A DNA stretch of 64,000 bases from Anaspis maculata (lineage: Eukaryota > Arthropoda > Insecta > Coleoptera > Scraptiidae). The stretch covers positions 35,893,681-35,957,680 of the forward strand of contig OX421965.1 in NCBI GenBank assembly GCA_949128115.1. The letters are read 5' to 3'. Positions 24,301 through 36,300 of this stretch are shown here, in pieces. A program made the translations under genes and the position numbers. Numbering within the stretch: the stretch's first letter is position 1; each line of letters opens with the position of its first letter. The notes under the pieces were generated by a model that saw nothing but the letters and a program-made list of their open reading frames with translations, was not told where the DNA came from and did not search any database.

Positions 24301-27300
24301 AAAATCTTTGTTCAAACGGGGCTTGGTTGAACGCATCGGAGTTTTGCAACGGTTTACATACCATAGTGTATGAACTTAATTTAGAAATTCTCCAGCTTTA
24401 TTTATGTAGGATGGATTGCCAAAAAATAAGGCTAACGGACATTGTAAACCAAAATAAAATCGACCGTGGCCAGAAGAAGTTATGCTTTTTAGAAAAAGGG
24501 CAAAGTTTTTGAGTGTTACACATTGAGTGTTGCGCAATTTATTTGAAAAACGCGCCGAGTCCCGGACATGGAGCTGTCATTCGCCTGCCAAGTAGATATT
24601 GGCGTCACTTTTGTCTTGTTAAAAGTGTCTCACTTCCAAAAGCAAATTCCAGGACTTGACCATGGCTGAATTCGCTCGCCTAGAGGGCCTGGGCAGCCCA
24701 GCGGGCCTCCGTATTTGTATTGATTTTGTTTTTTTTGTGACTTAAGCCGGATTGTGTTTTGATCTGGCTTCAGAGACGCCGCCCCCGACGTGGTCGTCAC
24801 CCTCGAATCGTTATCAAGATTTGGGGGCACCAGGTGAACTGGATTCATGATACTGAACATCATTGCTCTCCGGCCAGAGGCAGCCGGTTGTGCCCTCAGA
24901 AACCGGAACCGGAACCGCTACTGAACCGCAGCGGCGCCGCTGGGACACGAGCTAGGCTGCGCACTGCGCAGGTCCCGGCACCCGGCATCGCTTCGGAAAG
25001 GGAAGTCCCGTTCGCTTCATTTTGCATTCAATGCGGAACTACTCCACGATGGATCGCGAAGCCCTAGCTATCGCTCTGGCATTCGCAGTGAAAAGTCCGA
25101 CGTACAGTGACGTAGATCCATCACGAACTTGAGAATGCGATAGCAAATATCAGAATGCAAACATTATTACTATTTCTTCATTGCGGGGAAGTGTTTTACG
25201 GAATATTTTTTACCGGATTTTCTCAAGACAGTGGTTGCATTCTCATATTTGCTACCGCGTCCTTAACCTACCAAATATACCTCTGCCTTCTCTCGAGCAG
25301 AACTACTCTACAATGGTTCGCGAAGCATTAGCTCTAACTTTAGTGTTCGCATTCGAAAAGCTTGGTATATAGTCGCGTCGATCCATCACGTTCATGAATG
25401 CTAATGGTCAACAGTTTAAATGGCTGGTCGTTGGTGATTAAGCCATAAACATTTTTTAATGTGATTTTGTTGATAGAGTCCATTAGTGCAGAGAAGCAAT
25501 CTCGTGCAACGACGACTTTGGGACTTTTGAAGTAACTGATCCCGATGCAGTTGATTTCCAGGTGAAATGACCATGACTATGGCAAAAATACAAATGTTGC
25601 AAATGTATCACCAACAGACGTTTCTGGACTGCCATTTTAACGAAAAAAACACATCACAGTATACAGTGTTCTCAGTGATTTCAACTGAATAGGTTTCAAT
25701 TGAACTAGATTTTCTTTTCTCGACGTTTCAAAGATAGAAAAACATGTTAAACCTGCTGCTTAATGGAAAAAAAAGCGCAAAAGGAAATATCTCGGGTGCA
25801 GTTTAAAACGCGATCAAGGACTCGGGGCAGCTTTGATCACCCGAGCAATTTCCTTGCGGCACGCGGACGTTCCAACTCTGGAAATTGCCGTAATTAATCG
25901 ATGACTTAGAAATTAGAACGATCAATATGGCCCCTGTGATGCCTGTGCAATAAAGTTTCCCATTATCGCAGCAAATGGGCAAACTTTTCGGTTCGGCGAA
26001 CTCGTCGTGAACGTCCTATACGCGGCCTTCGTTATTCGGTTCGGGTACAGCAGACCCATAATAAGGATTCGAAGGGTAATGGTTGCAACTGTATGAGCCC
26101 GGTGGTCGTGTGTCGGAGAAACAGTTTTCGACGCAAAAAACATCAAGGTGCCTGTGTGTGTGGGTATATAAAGGCGAATAAAAGTCTCATGTTCCATTGG
26201 TCGGCGGATTGCTTAGTTCAACTGACACAGACCTCGGTTTTGGAACACTAATCGTAAGGATTAAAAGCATGAAAAATTTCAAACGAAAAAAAAATACAAA
26301 CTCACCAGCCTTGATCCGACTCGCGTATATTTGTCAAGTTGAGGGATGCGGCACCGTAAGGGGAATCCGGCGACACTCGAGACACTCGTCCTTCGTATCC
26401 CTCGCCGCTGTGGGTCGGGTAGCTCTCATACCAAATGTATATCGGTATATCCTGTCCCTTTAAATATTTCTCTAATAAAGTGACCGTAAACCGTCCCGTG
26501 GGCAGTTGGAAATGACCACTTTACAAAGGTCAAGTGGTATTTAAGAACAAGAAAAAAGGCAACAAGCCAACAGCCATTTCCAACCAACCACGGCCCATAC
26601 AGAAATTACATTTGAACCAAGCCGCAACACAGCGATTGTCTTAGCTTGATAGAAAGCAACATGCAAACAACAATGAAAGACAAAAAGCTCTTTGCATGCA
26701 ATAAGAAATGCGAAAATATTTCCAACATTATGGAAGACGAATGAATCTCTGCAGTATTGAATAACCAATTCCAGGCGCGGTGGAAATGGAATTTTCCGTG
26801 TTGTTGACACCAAGCCAAAATGATAATTTGGTTTTTATTTTCACATTTTGATACAGGGCGTTTCCAAACAACTGCCCAGTTGCAAGTGGGGTTACTTGGA
26901 TACACTTTACACTGAAAAAATAAAACTACGGAAACTGAAGTATAGATAATACGCAAAAAATGCCACTAATAGAGATCAAGAGAGACAGATGCAAGCCCTA
27001 AGATCTACAAATCGAGACATTTCTTGATTCCAGAAATCTCTCAACTCAGACTATTTTTGTGATTGTTAGTACAGTGAGTAAGAAAAAGACTTTTTCTAGT
27101 GATGTCGCTCGTGTGCAAGTCACTGTATGTTGGTATGTAGTAAGTATATTACGACATTTATATATCAAATATTTATCACAAGAATGATGGAAATGGAAAC
27201 AAATATACATCCGATGATATACCGTTCTGAAGACGACGCCGGAATTATTTTTGAATGGAAACATACGTCGTCTCCAGATGGATATACCAGGAACGTTATG

Positions 27301-30300
27301 GTGATAGTGAAGGTGAAACTATAAGAAATGACTATCTGCTCTCCTTATCCCAGAGTCACTGTGGCCAATCACAATCCAGAAAATAATCGCAACGGTAGGT
27401 ATATTACTTTAAAATAGAGGTGTGCTTGTGGTTTGCACTTGGCACCCCCTCAAAAATAAAAATATAAGTACAAAATACTCAATGGAAATCATACGGTATT
27501 CTAATTTCAAATAAACGAACTTTTCGTTTGTGCGTGTTTACCATTCACCAACGCAATATATTTTTTTAAGTATGTATGTAACTGTCTTAAGGTATCCAGA
27601 GAGCTAGCGAGTGGCATATAGGATTCGATGAGGTATTTAGTAGATGATCCATAGAGAAATTGATTTCAATATTCAAATAATGAAACGAAGAATTCAAAGT
27701 TTTTAGTGAAGGTATTTTGTGAATTACTGGTTGCATATCTACCGTCCAGTAATAACGGGAACGCTGGCAAATTTCATCGTACCATTATAGTATCGATTTA
27801 TCTAGAATGCGATTAAGAAAAAAAACGGACTTATCACCGTCGAAGATATTGGATCAGATGCCAGGCAATAGCATATACTTACTTGTCAATAACGCGACAG
27901 CTAGCAGGAGTAACTAAGCAATAACTTCTATTGCCTAGAGCCAGTGCCAATTTGAAAGCATCCTAGTTACAATGTACTACTGCTCTACACCGTACCTCTC
28001 CAAAAATGAGTTTTTTCGCATATCTCAAAATGAAAGTCCCTAAATAAAAGCACATAAAATCCTAATAGCTCTGTGGATATCCATAAATCCAGACGCAAAA
28101 CTCCAATTTAGCATCCATAAAGACACACACGCATCGAGGACCTCGGCGATTCTTTTTATTGCACACGCCCTGGCAGATGGTAAATACGCAGCGAATGAAA
28201 ATAAAATCCTGGAAGCACATCCCGTTGCTTTTCGGCCTGAAAATTGCCCCAACGTCCATAAGTGTTGTCCTGGTGGCGCGGTGACACAAAAAAAGTAAAC
28301 GAATGTGACAAGAATTTCCGGGCTTTTTCCAGGCCGGCAGGCAATACGTTCGCGTTGCTTCCAGGCGTCTCAAACCCCGGAGCCGCAGCTCTGTGGCTCT
28401 TCGAGAGCCAGAGGCTTTGGCCCCCATCATCATCATCATCATCATAAGGTGCGATGGCCAACCCCACACCACAGTAAGAGAGCAGACTGGAAGTTGATAT
28501 CCTACCGTTTCGCCTACCTTCTTCTCCCATTGCAACACATATGGCACAGGGTGTCCGTCCGGGAATTCCACGTGACAGTTGAACACCACCGACTCACCCA
28601 GAATGGCTGTAATGTGTACAGCATCTTGAAAACAGAATCCTGCAAACAAACGTTGGGAATTAGTGAAGGGGGTCAAGGTTTCGTTACAGTTTAATCTGGG
28701 ATGATTTATGCGAAGAACCCTCCCCCGTCAGTAACTTGAATTTATTTTGCTAAGCTCTCTTGTCGTCATGAAAGCATAATCAAGTCGAATATAAATCTCG
28801 GCATCGGATTCCCAGCTTTCTGAGAAGTTGTGATTATTACGGGGAAATTGTTTTGGAAAATGAAAAACGCAACTTAAGAACTTCGGCAACTCTTTCAAGT
28901 TGCTTCGCCTTTACAACATAATACCTATCTGATAAGCTTTTGAATACTCTTCAAGAGGGTCGTCTCAGGAGCTTTCGCAAGGGAACAAAATACTAAAAAT
29001 TATTAAAATTATCGTCTCGATCGGGTTCTGCGAATTTCTCGTCTCCGTGATTGGATGTTGCTACAGCAACTTGGCTATTTTCGCAACGGGAAGCGGCGTG
29101 TCCTTAAATTGTTCCGAGAAAAGCTCGTGTTCGCTATAAGTAGATTCTTCACAACAAATTCAACTGACACAGATCTCCAGTCAAGAGAAAAGATCTGACC
29201 AGCGTCAACTTGCTGGTGCATTCAATAAAGGAATACCTTTTCAACTTCATTATTTTCTCATTATTACCATTTCTGAATACCTATCCATTCAATCTTGAAA
29301 TGATTTTTAACATTTTTCACAAGTTGTAAAATTGATTTTGTCCCAAAAATGTTCATGTGATCCGATGTGATATTGCTCCACCTGAATCGCCCGTATCATA
29401 TTCCCAACAAACGCAACTGAAACTTGTAGGTATCAAGGATACAACTGACAAATTTTGGAAGGTGAAAGTGTCGGACAGCGCAATGCCTATCATCTACCAT
29501 CTATCATGTCTGCAACCGAAAATCAAGTAGGTATACTAAGCCCTGCTTTTTTCCTTTTGAATTTAAAAAAATCACTATCTACAGATTTTCGACGAGTTCT
29601 TCCACGAATTTACCTAACCGTAGCCTGTTTCAATTCAATTTGATTTCATTTACCGTCCACAATGCATCAAAACCGCGTGGTAAGTGGCAAAGGTTATTAT
29701 CGAATGCCTGAGGCAGAGCAGGAATCAATATTGTTACGAGCTGTGAAACTCCCATGCGATTCCAATATATTCGAGAGCATACGGGTCCATTCTAGATCGT
29801 TCCCACAGGCTGAAGACTCCAACAGGCAAGTAGAACACATCTGCACAATTGGCGGAGGTGCCCTTTTCCAGAGCATCCTGATATACTCCGCGAATCTGAT
29901 GAACGTTTCGAGAGCCAGCGATTGCGGGGTCGATGTGGAATACGCCGAAGAACCGGTGGGATGTTCCCGAAAGTGACATTCAGAGTATATAAGCACAGAC
30001 GAGCCGACCGATGCACCATATTTAAATTAAGAGCGACAACAGCGAGTGTTCGGCGGAATTAACCAAAGCGATTAACCCAAGTGCGAATAATAATTGACGT
30101 GTATTTGGTAGTACGCAGTAATAAACAGTGTGTGCGGGAACGTTCGTCCCTCAATTAAAAAGAGCCCAGTGCAATTCCGTAACAATATTGACATGTCTAT
30201 TTGGCCATGGAAGCCTTGAACATCCGAAAAACATCTGCAGGTCTCGCAGAAGGCTCCCGGTGATTGACAGAGGTGAGTTTAATCACTTGAATCGACCAGA

Positions 30301-33300
30301 GCAGCACGCGGGTTAGAAGACTTAATGTTCAAGGACCTCGTATCTTCAGAAATTGTGTGATGTTTCGGGAACGTACCTTTCCGCAGCCTTTTTCAACTTT
30401 ATATCGTGCTGTTTGGCCTATCCTATTCCTCAACTACGCATGCAGCAGGTAGCACTGATCGATGGCTCGCTTCGATCAGAACAGGGATCATACCTATTTG
30501 TCTAAAGGGTTCAACAACATAAGATTTCACATTTATTCGAACTGATTGCTGATGTAATCCTTTGTCTATCCGTCCGCATTTTTCAAAAAAAGTGTGAATA
30601 GGTACTTTTCACGCAGTAATATCGTGTGATCAATTGAATTCCTAATTTAGGCAGGCTATGTCAAATGGAAAAGAGTGTTCTACCCGTCTGTTGAGCAAAT
30701 CTCCCATGATTGAGGTAGTGATCTTTGGCGAACATTTGTACACTTTACGCAAGAATGTACAACTTGTTTTGTCAAATTTTGGCCCGACGTGCTCCAAAAT
30801 TTGTCACGAAGTGATGACAATAATTTTGACCCAGCGTGCATCAGTTCTTCATCAGCGTAAATGCTCTGCTAAAACGGTCAGTTTTGCTAGATGACGTTTC
30901 TCAGAAATTAAGCCGGGATGCTTGCTTTTTTTTCATAAGATTGAAAGGAATTCTTTAATCTACCTCCAAATCAAACTAACCCATCAGGTGCAAGAAACAA
31001 AGTGAAACTGAACAAAGGTGAACGCTTCAAAGAACGATTTGAAGTTGGAAGTTTTAATTCAGCATCAAATGTCTCGCGCTGTGAAATGTTCAACAGCATG
31101 GTAATAAAGAATCATTCAACTCTGTCATTGTTAGTGGTCCATTTTGACGCAAATGACACTCTTTCACTGAACAATTACGCTTGAAACGCAAACAGTAAGC
31201 TGTAACACGGTAAAGTCTCGACAAGCTGGGGAAAGTGAAAAATGAGAATGAGTCCGTGCTTACCACAGCCAGGGCTTCTAGCTTTAGTTTGAAGTCAGAA
31301 AGACAGATGTTGGCATGGTATGAATATTTTGGCCAACACGGTTCATCGGATTTCAACCATTCTGAACCTTCAAACCAGATACAAGAACCTTGGACATAAT
31401 AGGTGATATACTTCGTGACAACAAATCAGCTGGATTGTCCTTCCCCGAAATGTGTCTCCGTGAAACATTTTCTGACAACCCTTGAATTTCGGAAATGCTG
31501 TTATGAACAAAAATTTTCAATCGATTTGGTGCCATCTTAAGACATTCAAGAACTATTATCGAGTCTGTCCAATAAATGCAACGGTCAATATTGACTTATA
31601 AGGCCGATAGGACTTGACTGGTGAGTTGTGCAAGAAGCTGTGCTCCACACAATTCCAAACGGGGAACCGAAATGCATTTCAAGGGAGCATCCGACGATAG
31701 CCCGAGAGGGTCACAAACTTGAAAAATATCAGATAACATCATTCTTTTTGTGATAATGTCCTTTGGCGTATGATCAGAAATTGAGAAAAGCAACTGGTCC
31801 GTTTGACTTGACCAGAGTGAACCTAAAGTTTTAGCATAAGCGTCGAATTTTAGCAAATTAGGATGCACATCTTTGGTATCTTTCAATATCCTAGCATCAT
31901 TGTGAAGCCACTTTCGCAGAGGAAAACAACATTAATTGAAAAGCTTACCAACATTTTTACATAAATCTTGTACTTCGCTAAGAGTGCTGGCACCACTCAA
32001 AAGATCGTCTAGTAGAAGTCCTGACAAATAACTTCGGAAGCTTTATGGAAAGAATCTGCACATCGAATTCATATCTCTGTGAGGCATCGTATGGCCAAGA
32101 AGCTAGCCGCAGCTGTCCCGTATGTCACGGTGTTTACTTCAAATGCTTGAATCGGCTTATCAGGGCTTGAACGCCAAATAATTTTCTGCAAGGAACGTTG
32201 AGATTCATCTACCATAACTTGTTTGTACAATATAGTAATATCTGAACAAAAACAGTAAATATGTTTGCGAAAACGTATTAAAATTGAGAAAAGATCGCTC
32301 TGAATCGTTGGTCCAATGTTTTGTATGTCTTTCACCAAAAAACCTGTAGTGCTCGCTGCATTCCTTTCAAAAACCATTCCAAGCTTTGTCGTGAGGCTGT
32401 CGTCTTCCTTCAACACCCCGTGATGAGGCAAATGGAATGAAACACTTGAGTCATCATCATTACTGGCGTCATATGACCTAAGTCCTGATACTCTTGCAGG
32501 AGTGAATTGTAATGTTCGGAAAATTTGGGATTGGATTGGAAACGTTTTTCCAAATTGTAGAAACGCGATTTTGCTCTTTAAAGTGAATCACCCAAAACAT
32601 CAGAATTGGTTTCCAGTGGAATTTTCACCACGAATCTGCCAAAACTATCACGTTTAATGTTTTCAACAAAGTGAGTTTCACAATCGTCTTCTTTTGTGAG
32701 AAATTTCATACTTGGGATCTGGTCAAGTTCCCAAAACCGAAGTGGCTGTTCATCAACATTCGTAATACTCCCAGCAACGAAATTACATTCTACTACATTT
32801 TGACTACGGCGTGTGAACGGAGTTTGACCAGATATAACCCACTCAAAACATGTGTCATGCATAAATGGTCGTCCCGGACCTGGAGAAATTTTCTTTTCAG
32901 ATGAGACTTCCCAGAAATAATCAGCACCTAATAAAATATCAATTTTACCAGGGGTGTCGTGAGATGGGTCTGCAAGTACGCAGCTCTGTGAAATCTTCAA
33001 GTTCTTTAGATTAACTGGTGAAATGGGCAAAGTTCCTGTGATGTTTGCAATTACAAGAAACATTGTTTTAACTTGAATTCAGAAATCTTGGAATGACTCA
33101 TAAATTCACAGCGTGAAGTTAAATTCATTGAAATACCATTCATACCTTTGATTTGAACATTAACATCAGTCTTCTGCAGTTTCAATTTTTCACAAAAACT
33201 TGAAGTTACGAAGCTAGACAGACTACCACTACCCAAAAGTATCCTGGCACTATGAGCTTTACCATTTGCATCAAACACTTTAAGCTTTAGACTTTTCACA

Positions 33301-36300
33301 GAGATGCAAACCATGATTCTCAGTGCAGAGTGTATAACTTCGTTAGGAAGTAACAAATGACTCAGGCTCGAAGGACCATGTTCACGAGTTTAAGAAATAC
33401 AGGCTTTTTTCTTTGATTTTGAAACATTTTTCATTTTTTCCGAAACAAAATATTGACAAACATCGACTGTTGACTCCAAAGTCCTAACAACGACTTTGTT
33501 ACAATAAAGGTGAACAATCAAAACATGATAATACATTAACAGTCGAACAATTGCAAAGTGTGAAAGTCCTTCAGATGTAATTTTTAGGTAGAGTGAATGA
33601 ATATGAGAATATGATACGAGTGAGAAATACCTACGTGCTTAATCAAACCAAAAATTCGATTTGAAAAAAGAACACGCCATCCTCCATCGGGACTTTGTGA
33701 ATATTGAACGTGTTTCCTCGAGCCGTGAAATTGCCACGCTGTCCCCCCGGCCCAACAAACTCCCACGATTTAAGCAAACGATAATCCATGAAGACATTAA
33801 TCTCAATTAAAACCGCGCCGTAAATTAGACGCCCGTTAATGAAAAACGTTTCTCTAATTGAAAACGCAAGGAAAAAAAGAGCCGAGACCCCAGAAACATC
33901 CGAAACCGGAACTCGCCTCTGCCTTTCCTCCGGTCGGTCGTCGTCGTCGCAAAAAGTTATCTGCCAACAGCCCCCGCGCGTACACAACTATTACACAAGT
34001 CGGCCACACTGCCGGGGGGTACACGGTACACGACACGGTGCTCTCTCGCTGCTGGCTCTCCCTATCTTATCGTGCGTGAGGGAGAGCCAGAGCAGCGAGG
34101 AAACAACCCTCAGATGTAATCTACACATTAGTCTTACTCAATGACATCGAACTGCTTGGCTGGCGGTTGCTTGGTTTGGCGTGGCGTGCGGTAGGGTAGG
34201 AGGGCACTAGGGCCAGAGTTTGAACGAAATGAAATTGATCGTGTTGACGACGACGACGACGACGAGACTTGGCGGCGTGGACTTTTGTTCCGCTTTTATG
34301 GCTGCGTTGCTTGATGGGATGACAGTGCTTGTGATTCATATCCTGTCTCGCATTGCGGAACTTGTAAGCAGATACGTTAGATGCAGTAGGGATATTAGTG
34401 CATCAGGTGTATCGAAAACCAACATAAGTCACACATGCACGACAGCATTCTCAAAACACATGAAAACCACTGAAGCGCACGGAAGCCAGTATCTGCGACA
34501 GATTAGCTGCGACACTTTCATAATCAGAGTGCTATTTTAATGAATTTCAACTGACCAGACCTCACTCACTAGACGTACCCACCTACTTGAAGCCAACAAA
34601 ACCCATCAATTAAAAACAGCATCTCCAAAATACACGGAAATCTAAATGGAACTGTCTTGGAGCGACACTCCTGCAGCCATACAGGCGTGTTCAAGAAGTG
34701 CCTAACCGTGTTAAATTAAACGCGGTGGTATGGCGTTTCCACAACCAGGCAAGCACCTAGACGTACCATGTCGGGTCATTTCACTTCACCCTTCAAAATC
34801 AAAGAGACGAAAATGGCGGCGTGAAGTAATGCACATGCTATGTAATAATTAATTCTCCGACGGAGTACATAATTAACAAGATGAACCACCAACAACACAC
34901 ACCAACACTAACTAACAACACACAGTGCCGCATACGCCTAGGCTGGCTGCTACTAGCTGTTGCAAACATCAAATATAAATCCAGTTGATTAACACTTCTG
35001 GGATAAAGCCTGCCCTGTCACACACATACACCCCCCATATACCTACATACATAGATGGCGCCGACGTTCTATGCTAAATTACTTGTTTATATATTATAAT
35101 ACGGAAACACATTGTGGGAGGGTGCCACCAGCTCGGTTGCATTTTGACGGAATATTACCCTAACTATCCTACTAGCGAACAGTTAATTGAAGCCATGTGT
35201 TCTCCACCTCTGCTCAACGTCGTACAGTTAATAGACAGATACCTAGCTAGTAGCTACTCCTCTTCTAGGCGTTCATTTAGGAACACCTGAGAAACTGGGA
35301 AGAACAGGAAATATGGATTTCTGGGGGTGATGTTCTGCTTTGGAGAGGAATAAGCGTATATGTAAAATAACGCATAAAGATGATGATAAGGTTGATGCAC
35401 GATAAAATACACCAACGGTAAGACGTGACAAACGATAGTATATGGTACGATGGTAAGATGGTAGGCCAACTTACGAGACACGAATGATTGGATTGCGACA
35501 TTGTGGAGACTTAAGAAATGTAGAAGAGTAGAGGTGGATCCAGTACGGTTTTTTTTCTGTAATAATACTCTTGCTCTAGTATGGCAATGAAAAGAGAGCA
35601 CGGCTGGGTGCACACGCCCTTCCTCAATCTCTGGGGCGAAAATGAAGACGAGTTATTTACGATGACGAGGCGCCCCGCCCGTTTTGTTTTTAGTTTAATC
35701 TGTTTCGTGGCAATGACCAGGGGTAATTAGGAAAGTTCGGTGTTTGCTGCCGTGCTGTGTATGCCCCCTCCGGGGACAGATGCCTCGGGATCTCCGCGAA
35801 CCGGAGCGCCCACACTCAACTTTTCCGAAATTAATTAGCGAATTATGCACGAACGTAATTAATCAAAAATCGGTCCGGTGGACTTTTCATCTAATGAAGT
35901 TGTTTACAAACAAAAATTGCGGGGTGGCACGCCGGAGAACCCCATCATCATGATATGAGATTCCTGGCGTGCCGCTGATGGACGAAGCCTGTCGGTGACA
36001 GGGGGGAAGCGAGGGGCGGCGGTTCAGAGAGCGACCTGCAGAGCACCAAATTGGGAAATGTTTCTGAACAACATGAAAATATTCAACGGTCCTCTACCTT
36101 GCAGGATGAAAGTTGCTAAATGAAACACATAATAATAGTCATATTACGGAAACTGAACGAGCGACACCAAAACTCTAACAGATAGCACAAAAAAAAAATC
36201 TTGATGGACCCCCACGTTCCGACATACAAGGATAATACGATATACAAAATGCAATAGAACATTGTTATGAAGATTTTATGGGGTCAAGAAATACAAAGAG

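Larger units (their letters stand above)
21379..26305 (-). other. tutl intron 3 (4.9 kb)
   Basis: The intron holds a CA-rich stretch near 21465, the long-inverted-repeat element at 23165-24435, and a GC-rich block at 24630-25030. It also has Ty3/gypsy RNase H scraps at 25037-25369 and a copy of the recurrent 19-bp motif at 26217-26235. From 21,550 to 23,160 I see nothing I can name. The GC-rich block may be further retrotransposon sequence. Confidence 0.75.
31000..33420 (-). mobile_element. BEL/Pao-type LTR retrotransposon remnant
   Basis: On the minus strand, from high to low coordinate, one finds pieces of a protease, a reverse transcriptase, an RNase H and the region before the integrase. 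All are broken by frameshifts and deletions. The order is that of BEL/Pao pol. No LTR pair, gag or integrase core is recognisable, so this is an old internal fragment. It lies in the same orientation as tutl. Confidence 0.75.

Noticed and set aside
31000..33420. Intact endogenous retroviral element
   Set aside because: The protease lacks its catalytic Asp, reading frames are broken, and no gag, integrase core, LTR pair or envelope is present.
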